Part shown: piece by piece, positions 36,290 through 50,270 of the stretch
Layout: the number at the start of each line of letters is the position of its first letter
How positions within the stretch are numbered: the first letter of the stretch is position 1
Origin: Opeltia flavorubescens
Taxonomy: Eukaryota; Ascomycota; Lecanoromycetes; Teloschistales; Teloschistaceae
Length of the DNA stretch: 64,000 nucleotides
NCBI GenBank assembly: GCA_000442125.1
Contig: KE546965.1
Coordinates: 1,612,001 to 1,676,000 of the forward strand
Direction of reading: 5' to 3'
Notes under the pieces: model-generated
What the model was told of the DNA's origin: nothing
Databases searched by the model: none
What the model saw: only the letters and a program-made list of their open reading frames with translations
Translations under genes and position numbers: made by a program

Positions 36290-38200
36290 ATATATCAAAA
36301 AAAATAAAAACTTAAATAAAAAGTATATTTAAAAATAAAAAAAAGAGATAAATTATATAAAATCTATTAATTATTAAAAAAATTATTATTAAAGATTTAT
36401 ATATAAATTAAAAAATTTATATTATTATATTAATTTAAATAATTATTATTTATTTAAACTAATTTATAATATATTTATATCTTTAAATAAAATTATTAAC
36501 TATTATATTTAAAAGTAAATTATTAATAAAAAGTTTTAAATAGATAATTAAAAAAATAATTATTAATATATTTTTTTTTAATAATTTATTAAATATTATT
36601 TACTATATTTTATAATAAAATAAAAGCTTTTTTTATTATAAAAATAAGGAATTTAATTATATTTATTATTCTTAAAGTAGTAGTATTAATAGGCCCGCGT
36701 TTTATAATAAATTTTACTTTAAATCTTCGAAAATATTATTATTAAAAAGCGAAAATAATCTCGAAGTTCGCTTTTAAATAAAAATAGTAATAAAAATTTC
36801 TTAATATATATTATTTTTGTAAAAAATAGATATTTTATTTATATTAATAGTTAATAAAAAAATAATAATTATATTTAATAGTTTTTTTTATAAATATATA
36901 ATAAATATATATATAAAATTTATTATAAAGTATTTAATATATTATATATATTAAATTAAATTTTTACTAATAATAAAATATTATATTAATATATAATTAA
37001 AAAAATTTAAAAATTAAAATAATTATTTAAAAGTACTATTAAAATTATAAATTATAAAATTATAATTTAAATATTTAAAAAATCTATTTTTTATATATTT
37101 TTAAACCGCGGCTTTTTCTTATAATTTTTTTTTAATAAAAAGGCTATAATAAAAATTATATAAAAAACTAAAAAAAATTAAATTTAAATCTATTTATTTA
37201 TTAAATTAACTAGAATTCGTGAAATTAAATAAAAATTTTAAGGAAATAAAAGAAATTTATAATTTTAGCGCTATAATTTAATAAATAAATTATAATAATA
37301 GCTAAAAATAATATTTATATAGTAGACTATAATTTTAAATTTAAAATATAAAAAAATTATAAAAAGTTTATAATTTAATTAAAAATAAAAATTTAAAAAA
37401 AAATATAATTATTTAAATATTTTAAAAAATATTTATTTAAAAAATATTATAAATATAAAAAGGAGTTTAATAAATAATAGTTAAATAAAAAAATAATTAT
37501 TTATTTTTTTACTATATTTATAACTTATTAAAAAATATAATTCTAAAAAAAATTTTAGCCTATTTTATATCCGCTATTATATACTTTTTAAAAGTAAATT
37601 AAAATTAAAAATCGAATTTTAAATAATTTTATATAATATAAAATAAATTAATATTATTAAAATAGGTTTAAAATATTTTATTACTATATAATAAATAAAA
37701 TAATATTCTAAAAAAAGAAATTATATAATAAAAGTACTATTTATTTATAAATTTAATATTTAAAAATAACTAAATATAGTTAAAAGCTAAAATTTATAAA
37801 TTTTATTTTTTAAAAAAATTTAAAAAAGTTTTATATTATTTTAAATTATTTTATAATAAATAAAAAAATAAAATTCTAATATATTTATTTATAAATTTAA
37901 TTTTTTAAATTTTATAAAATAATATTAAATAGATATAATAAATAAAATATCTATAATTTATAAATATTTAAATAAAATTAAAATAATTTATTTAATTTAT
38001 TTAGGGTTACCCTAACCCTAACCCTAATTAAATTATAAAATATTTAAATTTTATAATTATATATAAAATCCGTCTATTTATAATTTATAAAATTAACTTT
38101 TATAAATTCTAATATAATTATATACTAGCTAATAAAAAATAGAAATATATTATATAAATTTATTATTTATTAATAGAATTTAAAGAATTAAATCTAATTA
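36290..38200. other. Long 3' segment of gypsy C with no recognised gene
   Basis: About 1.9 kb between the chromodomain and the 3' LTR, longer than the usual few hundred bases. It is extremely AT-rich. No low-stop frame was identified. The telomeric repeat at 38001-38027 lies near its end. It may hide a further insertion with no visible borders. Confidence 0.5.
38001..38027. repeat. Interstitial telomeric repeat, head-to-head
   Basis: TTAGGGTTA is followed directly by three CCCTAA units, so G-rich and C-rich telomere strands meet head to head. The repeat is exact although everything around it is degraded. Neither TTAGGG nor CCCTAA contains CpA or TpG, so RIP cannot act on it. Possible sources are telomerase-mediated repair of a break, a telomere fusion point, or sequence carried by an element. 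Confidence 0.95.
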
Positions 38201-38207
38201 AAAAAAA
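38201..38207 (+). other. Candidate polypurine tract of gypsy C
   Basis: A run of A ending six bases before the 3' LTR. In such AT-rich DNA this is weak evidence alone, but its position is right for plus-strand priming. Confidence 0.4.
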
Positions 38208-38213
38208 TATAAT

Positions 38214-38426
38214 TATAAAACTAGAAGTCTAGCGAGTATAAAACTTATAAAAAATAGAACTATATTTAATATAAATAGTATTTATATTTAATAACAACTC
38301 TATAAATTTTAAACTATTAGTTTTTTAATAATTAGTTCTATAATTATCTAGATAAATATCTTCTATATTCTACTACGCAGCTTCGTTAACCCGAGGTTCG
38401 CAGATTATTTATATAACGATTTTACA
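38214..38426 (+). repeat. 3' LTR of gypsy C
   Basis: 213 bp, partner of 22077-22289. It ends TTTTACA, keeping the CA end, and the ATAAT duplication follows at once. Confidence 0.88.
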
Positions 38427-38431
38427 ATAAT
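38427..38431. repeat. Target-site duplication of gypsy C, right copy (ATAAT)
   Basis: Same as 22072-22076. Confidence 0.8.
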
Positions 38432-41400
38432 TTTATTTTATAAAAATCGGTTATAAATAGTAAAATAATAATAAAATTTATTATTAATATATAAAATAGT
38501 TTTAAATATTTAAATAAAGTATTTTTTTACTAATAAGAAAATCTATAATAATAAATCTATATTTTTTAATAATTAGAATATTTTTTATAATTATTTTTTA
38601 TTTTTTTAATTTTATTAAACTAAAAATATTTTTTTATAAATAAAATTTTTTAATTTTTTTTCTAAAATAACCCGTTTTAGAATTATAATAATCTATAATA
38701 GAAAAATTTTTTTAATTACCGGATTATTAAATATATAAATATATAAATTTTTTTAAAATAAATTATTTTTTTTTATTTTTTATTTTAAAAATATTTTTTA
38801 ATTAATAATAAATTTTTAATACTATTCCTTTTTTATAATAAAGATATTTTTTTATAAATATTTAAAAAGCTATTTTAATAATAATAATTGTATATTTAGA
38901 TTTTTATTATTTAATTTAATAATCTATAAAATTTTAAAATTTAAATTTTTTTTAAATTTTTTTTTATTTTTACAGATAATAAAAGGATATATAATAGTAA
39001 TATTACTTAATTATATTTATATAATTTTATTAAATTTATTATTATAAATGCAATAAATATATTAAATTTAATATTTATAAATATTTCAATTTCTTTTAAT
39101 TTAAACTAGTAGTTTTTATTATAAAATTTATTTTATAAAATAAAAAATAAATTATTATTATAATTTTTATTATTAATAAATTTTGTAGTATTAAATTCTT
39201 TAAAAAATCTATTAATTATATTTAATAAAATTTTTTAAAATTTAAACAAAAATTGATTATTATTAATTTTTCTTATTTATTATATTATAAATATTTTTCA
39301 AATTATAAAGTATTTAAAAATATTAAAATTTATAATTATATAAATTATTTTTTTGGTTTTTTATAAATAATATAACTAATTTTTTATATTTAATATTATA
39401 ATATAAAGTTTTTATTTATATATATTTTAATAGAATTTTATATTTTTAAATTTATAGCTGAAAAATACTATTAAATATTAATATTAAATTCTTTTTAATT
39501 TTAATTAAAGTATTTTTTATTTTATATTTTAATAAATTAATTATTTATAAAATTTTTATAATTTTATTCTAATATAATAATATAATAATTAAATTGAATT
39601 TTTTTTTTAATTTTTTGAAACTTTTTTATATTTTTTTAAATTAAATAAATTTAAATTTAATTTTTTTTTATATATTTTATATTAAATCGATTAAAAGAAT
39701 AGTTATTTATAAAAAAAAATTTTTTCAAATCTTTTATAAAATTCTAAAAATTTTGAAAATATAAAAATATTTTTTAAATTTTTTAATATTAGCTATTTAT
39801 TTTATATTTAAAATTTTAAAAACTTTATATTAATTTTTTACAAATTTATTATAAAATTAAAATTTATAATTTTTATTTAATTTAAATATATAACTTTAAT
39901 TTAATTAAAATTATTTTATAATAATTTTATATATTTAAACTATTTTTATAATATTTTTATAATTATATAAATATATTTGAATTTTTCTTTTTGATTTTTA
40001 AAATAGTTTAATAATTTTTAAAAATAGATTAATATATTATTTAAAGAAATTATATAAAATTTATTTTAATAAAATTATAATATTTTCTTAAAAAATTATT
40101 AATATATAATATATATATTTAAAATATTCTATAATATAATTTAATATTTAAACGATTTATTATAAATATAAAATATAATTTTTTATTTATTTTTTTTATT
40201 TAAATTAAATTTTATAATAAATATTATAAATTTTTTTTAATATAAATAATAAAAAATTATTTTTAATTATAATTTTATTAAATTTTCTATAATTTTTACA
40301 AAAATATAAACTATTATAAATTTTTTTAATTAATAATTTAATATTTTATTTATATTATAAAAAATTATTTTTTTAATTTTAGTTTATATATTAATAGATT
40401 ATTTTAAATAATTATTAATTTATTTAATACTCTATTATAAATTAAATTAAATTCTAAATTATTTATCTAGTTTTAATTTTATAAAAGATTTTTTTTAATT
40501 ATATATATTTAAATTATTAGTATATTTTATAAAAAAAAAACTTTATTGAATTTTATTAAAATAATAATATCTTAAACTTTCTAATATATATTATACTATA
40601 TATTATTATTTATAAAACTATTAATTCAATTTTTAAATTGAATATTAAATATTAAAAATATAAAATTTTTAATTTTTCTATATATAAATTATTAATAAAT
40701 ATAATTTAATTAAATTATTTAAAATATAATAATTAATTTAATCTAATATTATTTTATAAATAATAAAAATATAATTATTAGTTTTTTTTTAATTTTATTA
40801 TTATATATAAAATTCTATTTTTATTAATTAAAAATTATCGAAAACTATTTTATATTTATATATATTTATAATAAAATAATTATATTTCTAATATTTTATT
40901 ATTTTCTAGAAATTTATATATTATATATCTAGTTAAAAAATATATAAAATAGAAGTTAATAATTAATAACTTTTTTAATTTATTTTAAAATTATTTAATT
41001 TTAAAATAAAAAAAGGTTTTTAATAAATATTTATAAAATAATTTTTTTTATATTAAAATTTATTAAATAATAAATTATTTAAAACTTTTTATAAATAATA
41101 ATATATAAAAATACTATTAAAATAAATTTCTATTAATTATTTATAGATAATTCCAATATAATAGCGATATATAATATTTTTTTTTTATTTTTCTTTTTTT
41201 TTATTATATTTTTTCCATTTTTTTATAAATTTAAAATATAAAAAATTATTAATTTTATATTTTTTGATTTTATAAATTTAATATTTTATTATAAATAATA
41301 TTTTTATTTATTTTAAAAAATATTTTATTAACTTTAATTTGTTTTTCTATTATTTAAATTTTCTTTTATAAATTTCTCTTTTAATTATTTTATTAAAAAA

Positions 41401-42500
41401 ATAAAATATTTTTAATAAATATTTTATATTTTATTTTTATTATAGTATTTAAAATTAAAAAATATTATTTTTTTTTTATATATTATATTAAAAGAATCTA
41501 ATAAATTTTTAATTTTTGAAAATTTTATAATATTTTATTTAAATATAAATAATAATTATTATTTTAATTCTTTTCTAAATTTTATTCGGATATTTATAAA
41601 AATATTATAAATTATAAAAATATTAAATATTTTTTTATATTATATTCCGGCTATTTTAAAATAATTATTTATTTTTAATATCGAAAAATTTAAAATAACT
41701 ATATTATTAAATTTAAAAATAATTATAAAAAATTATTTTATAATAAACTTTTATTATAAAGTATTAATATATTTTTTATAATTAATAATTTTTTATATTA
41801 AATTTTAATATTTAATATATTATTATTTATTAAATATTTTAATTTTATTAAATTTTATAAAATATTTAAAAATAATTAATAATAAATATTATTATATTAT
41901 TTTTAATAATTTATATTAATATTTTATTTTGCGATTTATAAAAAAATATTCAATAATTTTTTTTTAATTCTAGTTTTTAAATATAAAATCGAATTTATAA
42001 TATTTATATTTTAGTTTTCTTAATAAAATTAATTAATTTAAAATTTTATAAATTTATTTATTTATTATTTTAATATTTTTATTATTAAAGAAAAATCTAT
42101 TAATTAATTTATTTTTATTATTTTTATTTAAACTTTTAAACGAATTTTATTTATTATTATTATATTTTATAATTTTATTTTTTTATAAAAATTTTAGCAA
42201 TTTTAAAATTTATATATAAAATTTTCTATTTTAGTTTTTTTTATTATACTAATAAATAGATAGTTATAATTAAAAATCAATTGAAAATATAATATAATTA
42301 AATGGATAATTTTTAAATTCTAAATTAATAAATTTATATAGTAGAAAATACTTAAATTTTATTTAAATAATAATAGAATTTATTATTAAAAAATTAGTAA
42401 TTTAAAATTTATAGAGTTTTTATAAAAAAAAAACGCTATTTATATTAATTAAAGTTCTATTTTCTATAAATTTTATATTTACTCGATCTTTAAATTTATA
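38432..42500 (-). mobile_element. Gypsy copy B, minus strand, 5' part (same family as C)
   Basis: Read on the minus strand, this aligns block by block with element C: 5' LTR at about 42275-42500 against 22077-22289, gag at about 41700-40950 against 32200-33000, RT box at about 40036-40048 against 33938, and 39250-39050 against 34720-34880. Integrase homology breaks off at 38432 where C inserted, and about 120 bases of its continuation lie at 21957-22076. The 3' half and 3' LTR were not found. Unlike most of the window it keeps a fair number of TG and CA dinucleotides while having very low total GC. Confidence 0.82.
42275..42500 (-). repeat. 5' LTR of gypsy copy B
   Basis: Reverse-strand match to the LTRs of element C, with landmarks such as AGAAAATAC near 42343 and ATTTATAGAGTTTTTAT near 42410. 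It is more diverged than the two C LTRs are from each other. Its partner LTR is missing. Confidence 0.7.
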
Positions 42501-44749
42501 TAAAAACGATAATTTAATAAAAAAAAAATAAAAAATTTATTTAAAAAGTTTAATATTATATAATAGTTAATAAAATAAATAGATATATATATTTATAATA
42601 TAATAATTTATATAAACAAATTTCGATTACTATTATTTATTTTATAATAAAAATAAAATATATAATCGAAATTTTATCCTAAGATTGTAAAACGAGCCCT
42701 ATCCGGTTTAAGAGGCGTAGAGCTAGCTCCAGCCGCTAGACGCGTATTCAATTACTAAACTAGTCTTTTCGATTTCTAAATATAGCTATTCTACTAATAA
42801 ATAGATAGCTAATAATAATTATTTTTTAAATATTTTTTACTTATTATAAATAAATATATTTATGCCTATCTTTAATTTAATAAATATAATTAGTAGTTTA
42901 TTAAACTATAACTTTATTTATATTATTTATATTATTTAAATTTATAATAATAATATTATAAAACTTTTAATTATATATTAATATATATTTAAATACTATA
43001 ATATATTTCGTTTAATAAACTTCCTTAAATATTTATTAAATAATAATATAATTTTATTATTTTATTATATTAATATTAGTAAATAAAATAATCTATATAT
43101 TTTATTTAACTACTATTATATATTTAATAGAAATTGTAATATTTAAAGATTTTTAATACTTATTAATAATACTAGCTATAATATAGCTACTATTTCTATT
43201 ATTATAGATATATCTATAAAGCCTCTTTTAAATATATAAACTAGCGATTTATATTTCTATTACACCCTTTTTTATTTTTTATTATTAATAGCTATTAAAA
43301 ATTATATAAAACCGCTAATAATTATTAATACTCTTACCAGGCTTTAATATTTATAGTTGAAGCCGTTAATTCTAAATAGAAAAATATATAATTAACCCGA
43401 TAAAAAAAAAAAAAAAAAATTTATTTAAAAAATTAATTACTATTAAACCTTTTTTTTTTAATTAAAAGCTATCGTTTTATTATCTATATATATTAAATAG
43501 TATTTATACTATATATATTTTAATATTTAAATAATACCTTTAAACTCTAATAAAACCGCCGCCGAAATTAATCTCGTTATAGATATCTATAATATAAATA
43601 CTACTATTAAAAGGGTAGTCTATAAAAATATTATAAATAAGCTAGTATATAGTAGAACTCTTATTTAATATAATATTTATAGCGATATTTATAGTTTCAA
43701 TAATATTATTTATATAATTAAAAAGATTTAAAAAGTTATTTAATATAGTTTAAAGGTATTTTAATATTTTAAATTTAGGTATAGAATTTAAAAAAAAAAT
43801 TTAGACTATTAAAGCTTTTATATTTAATTATAGTAATTTATTTTTTTTATAATATTTTAACTAGTACTTTACTATATTATTAAATTTAAAGTTAAACTTT
43901 CTAATTATAATTTAAACTTTTATATAATTTATCGCTAGATAATATTCTTTAAATATTATATTATAATCGAAATTTTTTTAAAATATAATTAAAAAAAATT
44001 GCTTTCTTTTATAAAACTTTAAAGTTTTTAAATTTAATATTTCCACGCTTTATTAAATAATCTTTTTTTTTAATTAAATTAAAAGTTAAAGTAGTTTATA
44101 TAAAAGCTAATAAAGGTTTTTATAATTCTATATCTAGAGCGGGTTAAAAAATTAATATTTTTATTAAAATCTATAGTTGTTAAACTAGTTATAAAAGCTT
44201 TTATATTCGATTTTTTATACTTTTTTATTATAATATCCTCTAAAGTAGTAATTTTTTTATNTAAAATTTTATTCTATAGGCTTTAAAATAAAATTAGTAT
44301 ATATAATACTATATATTATAAAATGTTATTTATTTAAAGATAAGCTATATTTTATTAATATATTCGTCGTTATTAAGCTAACTTCCTCTATTTTCTTTAT
44401 TCGATTTTTTTTAACTTCCGTTTTTAAATTATATAAAGTTCTTTTAAAATATAATATTATATTAGTATTTTATATTATAAATTTATTATAGCAATTTCTT
44501 TTAATATAAAAATAGGATAATTAATTAAAAGTAAGGTCCTAAAATTATATATTAAATAATAAGCTTCGCTATTAATAATTAAATAGCTTATATTCTATTA
44601 ATATTAATAAGTTTATACTTCCGCTTATAATTTAAAAAGGAAAACTAATAGCTAAAATCTTATACTAAATAATAGGCGTAGTTATTACTTTTTTTCCCTT
44701 TAACTTTTATTCTATAGATAATACGAACAATAATTTAATATTATACTAG

Positions 44750-46320
44750 TTAAAAAACCGAGCTTTTCTAATAGTATAAGTATAAATACTAATTTTAAAA
44801 ATTAGTAAAGTTCTTTTTAAAAGGTAAAATTACCTTTATAATTAGATTATAAAAGTATTATATAATATTATATAACCTTAAAACTTTTAAAAGGCTAGTT
44901 TTAAAAAATATATATAGTTTTAATAGTAAAAGTTTAATATTTAGATTATTAGAATATATAATAAAGTTAATAGCTAGAATATCTTAAAAAAATAATAAAA
45001 TAATATTTATAATAGTCCGTTAACTTAAAAATTTTTTAGAAAAATAAACTCGCGAAAATTTATATAAATAAAATTTTATTTTAATTTAAAAGGGGTTTAA
45101 GCGAATACTTCTTTAATAATTAATAAAAAAGGATTTTTATTAAATAAAAACTATATTTAAAGGTTAAAGGTATATAATTTTTTAAATAACTTTTTTAATA
45201 TTCGGAATTTACTATTTAAAAGATATTAAGTGCGTATTTAATTTAAAAAATTTAATTTCTAAATAAAAAACTAATTATTATCCATATAACTAAAATAAAA
45301 TTTATATTAATTAATATTATTAATTTATAGCCGTTAATAACTCGAAATAAAATTTACTAATTTTAATATCGGCTTTTAATTTTAATCGGGTATATATAAA
45401 TTTTAACTCTATTTTTAAAATTATAAAAAAAAATTTTACTTCGTTTTCTTTAGCTTTTAAAAAAGTTATATAAAATATTTAAATAGTCGTTTTATTATTA
45501 AAAAAGTATATTTTTATATAATATTATTTTTTATATAAAAAGGTTTTATATTTAAATAGTAGCTTTTAAATTTAAAAAAAAAACCGCCGCTTACTTTAAT
45601 TTTATATAATAATAGAATTACTATTATAAAAATAGTTAGTAAAAATATTCCGATTTATCTAGTAAATATTATAATTTTAATTAAGTATCGCGATAATAAA
45701 TTAACTAGCGATTTAATTTTTATATAATAAAGATCTAATATTAAATTAAGCGGCGGGCCTAGTAGCGAGAAAATATTATATTATATTACTTCGCCGTATA
45801 AAGTAGAAATTAGAAACTTTATTAAATTATAAAAATTATTTAATTTTTTTTATAATTTAAAATTTTAATTATCCAATACGTATAATATTATTAATAGCCT
45901 TTTCTTTTTATTAGTATTATTAAGCTTTTAATTACTAAATACTCCGAGTAATTATTTAAAAATATAATTCTTTTATAATTTATATATCGTCTTATAGTTA
46001 TTTTATTTTTAAACTAAAAAACTAGTCTATATTTAGTAAATAAAAAATAGAGTTTACTATTTATAAAAAAACCTTTTAAATAAAACCTAATTATTCTATT
46101 TTTACTAAAATAGACTATATTAAAATTAAAAAAATAAAAGGCCTGTTTTATTTAAAAAGCTTATTATAATATTTTTAAAATTATATTAATACAAGGATAC
46201 GGTTTTAAATCCGAAGAAAACTATAAATTTATTATTTTTATAGCTAGTTATATCAAAGGAAATTATTTTTTAATAAACTTATAAGAATATAAATAAATAA
46301 AAATAAAAGAATCGGGTTAA
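44750..46320 (+). pseudogene. Decayed unidentified ORF 1 of the inverted repeat (right arm)
   Basis: Reading from about 45094, a single plus-strand frame can be followed for about 410 codons to near 46320. The only interruptions are TAA and TAG, with several stretches of 30 or more codons free of stops. Residual GC-rich codons fall as a real gene would place them, for example a block reading RRA followed by REN near 45765 and IQGYGFKSEEN near 46195. The frame probably starts upstream, near 44750. I see no membrane segments, zinc ligands or catalytic motif I can name. ORF 2 follows on the same strand after about 350 bases. Because both arms carry it, this is a mobile-element gene of unknown family rather than a host gene. 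Confidence 0.45.
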
Positions 46321-46667
46321 AAATATAAATATAATATAATATAATAAAAGAATTAAAAAATAAGATATATATTTAAAATAAAAATATCTAGTATAATAGA
46401 ATCGAATACTATAGCTTTAGAGAATTAATATAATAAAATAGGTAAAGGAAAGTCTATATCTTAAAAATAAAAATAAAAATATAATAGTAATAATACTAAC
46501 TACTATCTACTTTTATATATAATTTCTTTATAATACCGATTCCTTATTATATTATTAGAGCGTTAAAAATAATTATAGTTAAGCTTTTAATAAATATTTA
46601 ATTATATTATAGTAATATTACTATAATAATAAAATAATTAAAATTTTTAAATTTTATAAACCTTAAA

Positions 46668-47220
46668 TAACGTTTATTTTTTTTAACCGAACTTTCGCTA
46701 TACTATATTAAAATAAAGCCCTATTAATTCGTTTAATTACCTGCTATTTATTTAATATAAAAGGCTACTTTAAAATAAAATATATAGTAGATTAATAAAA
46801 CTATTATTAGTTTTAAATACTTTTTAATAAATTAGTACCTATTTTCTATATAACGACTATATTTTAAACCGAGCTAGCTTTATAAAATACCGGGAGTTAT
46901 AAAGTTTTAATCTATTATAATTTTATTTTATTTTTATATATTATTTTAATATTAAAGTTTACTAGTTTATTAAACTATCCGTTTTATTTTTAGATTTTTA
47001 TTAATTTTATAAATCGATTAGGATATTATTTATTTAATAAATAGAATCGAATATAATAGATTATAATAGTTATTAATATAGAAATTTCGACTTATAACTA
47101 TTATATATTTAAAATCAACCTTTAAATAGAAAAAAAAAGAATAAATATTAGACGGGATAGAAAAAAAAAGAATAATAGTATATACGCGTATTTTTAAAAA
47201 AGTTTAAAAAAATAAAGATA
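46668..47220 (+). pseudogene. Decayed unidentified ORF 2 of the inverted repeat (right arm)
   Basis: About 190 codons in one plus-strand frame, interrupted only by TAA and TAG. A low-stop core near 46850-46880 reads NRASFIKYREL, followed by aromatic-rich segments. The end is basic, with runs of lysine and asparagine. It lies downstream of ORF 1 in the same orientation and could be its continuation after a frameshift or intron, or a separate gene. No domain is recognised. Confidence 0.35.
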
Positions 47221-49544
47221 GTATAATCGAATAATAATATTATAAACGTCGTAATATAACTATTTATAATAAAATATAAAATTTATTACGCTAATATTAT
47301 ATTAAAAATAAATTAAAAGATATTTATTAAAAATATATATAAGCTAAACTATTAAAGATATATAAATAAAAATATTATATAATAAGTAATTAATTAATAG
47401 TAAAGAATAAAAATTAAAAAAAAACGCTTTAATTAATTTAAAAATTTATAATATAGCGCTTTCTTTTTTAATAAATAAAAGATAATAATAATTAAATATA
47501 TTAAAAGCGGATTCTTTTTTAAATACCGATATAAATATTAAGTACTTATTATATAATTATTCTATTTAACGCCCTTTTAATACCGGTTATTTTCGATTTA
47601 TAGCCGATACTATCTAATTAAAATAATATATTCTAAATATCTAAATTTATAAATAATTTATTTTTTATAAAATCTTTTTACTTTAAATATAATTAATAAT
47701 AAATCGAATTAGTATAAATAATTAATAAAAGCGTATTTATAAACCTAAAATAGATATCGAAGCCTTTATAATATATATAATTTTTTTAAAAGTTTTTAAA
47801 AAGGTTAATCTTAATTAATAATACTTTATATTTTATAATATATTTATTTAATTTTAAAAGGAGATATTTAAATAATATAATTAGTAAAAAAACTTTTAAA
47901 TAATTATATTTCTTTTTTTAATTATAAAATTTTTTATATTTTATAATATATTAAGCTATTAAAAATATTAAAGTTCGAATTAAAGTGTATACTACTATAA
48001 ATATTTTATAAAAATAAAAAAACTATTATATTCGCTTTATAATCTTTTATCTAGTTTATATATTTACTCGCCGTCTAGCTTTTTATATAATAAATTAAAA
48101 ATAGATTATAATTTATATAAAACTTTAGATCTTATTAATTTGAAAATTAAAGAAAAAAAGTTATTTAAACTTTTAATAATATTTAATTCGATAGAAAAAA
48201 ACTATTATAATCTACTATATTATACTTTATTAAAATATATTTAAAAATAGATAAACCGATAATATAATTAAATTAGAATTTATAGTCGATTTATTTATTA
48301 TTATATAATCTAATATCTTTTTAGCTATATTAATAATAATTATAAGGTTTAATTTATAGTTTTAAATTATAATATATACTTACCGAAATAGTAGAATATA
48401 AATTATAGCGTAATAATAATATAACTAGTATATTAAAAAAAAAATTAGCTATAATCTATAATATTATCAGTTATATAGAAAGTTTAATAATAATAAATTC
48501 TAGTAATTTAAGGACTTATATTTATAATAAAAAAATTATAATATATTTTTAATAAAGCTTTTGATATAAATATAAAATAATAGAAATTATAATAAAAAAT
48601 CTAACTTTTTAAATTAGTAATAAATAGGGAAATAAAAAAATAAGCTAAAATTTAATAAGGTCGAACTCGTTATATAAAACGATTTATAAACAGGTAGTCT
48701 AGTAATAAAAAAGAAATTAATTAGCTAAAATATTAGATTAAACTGGAAATAAATAGTAGTTTTAATAAAAATAAAATAAATTAAATATACTAATTATATA
48801 TATAATAATAAATAATTAAAGAATAATATTTTATTAATAAACTAGCGAGCTTTAAAAATAAATTTATTATTTTTATACTACTTTTATCTAGTATTTAGCG
48901 AAAATATTATCTTTAATAATTAGTAATTATTATTACTAGGCTTAAACTTTAAACGCGAAAATAATAAACGAAATATAATATAAACGGAATAAAAATAGGA
49001 TTATAAAATATATATTTATTATTAAAATATATTTAAAAAAAAAAAAATCTAAATTATCGGGTTAATAATTAACCGCTAAATTAAAATTAATAAAGTCTAT
49101 ATATTAATAAAACTTCGAGTCTATATAAATATAAAATTAATTTAATAGTAGAATATTAACCGAGTTATAATAAATTTTATAAAAGAAGCGTATATATATT
49201 ATTTAGAATTTATTAAAATAACCTATTTAATAAATTAAATAAATAATCTAATACGCGAATTTAATAAAATAACTATATAAACTATATATTAAAATTTTTA
49301 AAATCGTTTACTATATTAAACTTAATTTTAACTTTTATTTATTTTTTTATATATTTAATAAATTTTAAATAACTATTATTATTATCTATAAGGTTATTTA
49401 TATTATAGCGACTTTTCTAGTATTAGATTCTAGAATACTATATATTTATTATCCTTATAAAAACTTTAAATCTAAGGGAATTTATATATAAATATTCTAT
49501 TTCTATATTTTTATCGATAGCTTTAAACTTTATTAAAGGATATA

Positions 49545-50270
49545 ATAGTATATATATATATTTTCTATTTATAATAATAAATCCCGCTTTAAATTATTTT
49601 ATTAATTATTAATTATTATAATTATAAATTCTAATTCGTCCGTTTAAATCTATTATATTAAAAATAAAAAAAAACTTTTAATAATATAGAAGTATAAATA
49701 AATATTTATTTATATATCTAATCCCGTTTTATTATTATAGTAAAAGCTCGGTTATAAGCTTCGGTCTATAACTAATAAAATAGGTATAATTAATAGCTTA
49801 TTTTTAAAGTAGATACTTAACTATAAATTTTATCTTAAATTTAAAAAAAAAGGTATTAATAATATTTTAATATTAAATAATTTTAATTTTAATAATTTAT
49901 TTAAATCTATAATATAATTCTTAAAATAGTTCGGTAATAAATATATAATAGGCGAAGTATCTCTATTTTTAAAACTTTTCTATTTTTTTATCCTTTTAAT
50001 AAGTATTTTAGGAATTTTATTTTTATAAATATCTATTTAATCTTTTTAAGTATTTAATATCTATATATATATATTTATCGCGATATTAATTAATAATTAA
50101 ATTAATATCGCGGTTAAATATTATAATAATATACTTTTTATTTACCTACTTTCGAATTTTAATATTTACTTTTCGCTATTATAAAAGTATTTAATAAAAA
50201 TATAACGGATATTAATAATAATTATAATTAATAACCTAAATTTAATAATTTTAAATATATAAATAGTATC
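49545..50270 (-). pseudogene. Decayed unidentified reading frame (right arm copy of 3068-3790)
   Basis: Position inferred from the inverted-repeat alignment (left and right coordinates sum to about 53335 in this part). It carries the same minus-strand frame in an independently mutated copy, so the two copies could be compared to remove RIP changes. A plus-strand frame over about 49070-49870 also has few stops, so the coding strand is not certain from this copy alone. Another minus-strand block at about 50830-51330 also reads as protein-like and could be the upstream part of the same gene. No family is recognised. Confidence 0.3.

Larger units (their letters stand above)
22077..38426 (+). mobile_element. 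Ty3/gypsy chromovirus C (split by element D)
   Basis: Two 213-bp LTRs (22077-22289 and 38214-38426) flank the element, with an ATAAT duplication outside. Element D and its duplication occupy 22652-31874, so C itself is about 7.1 kb. The order of gag, RT, integrase and chromodomain is readable on the plus strand from 32.2 to 36.3 kb. It is far more AT-rich than A, and nearly every tryptophan, glutamine, histidine and cysteine codon position is altered. It inserted into copy B, a member of the same family in the opposite orientation. The segment from the chromodomain to the 3' LTR is unusually long (1.9 kb) and holds a telomeric repeat. Confidence 0.9.

Noticed and set aside
38001-38027. A true chromosome end or scaffold telomere
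   Set aside because: Only about four units, in two orientations, with retroelement sequence continuing on both sides.
39040-39300. A separate mitochondrial-plasmid-like gene on the minus strand
   Set aside because: It aligns with 34720-34880 of gypsy C, so it is part of the copy B retroelement.
49070-49870. A plus-strand gene in the right arm
   Set aside because: The complementary minus-strand frame in the left arm copy is at least as good. I kept the minus-strand reading at low confidence.
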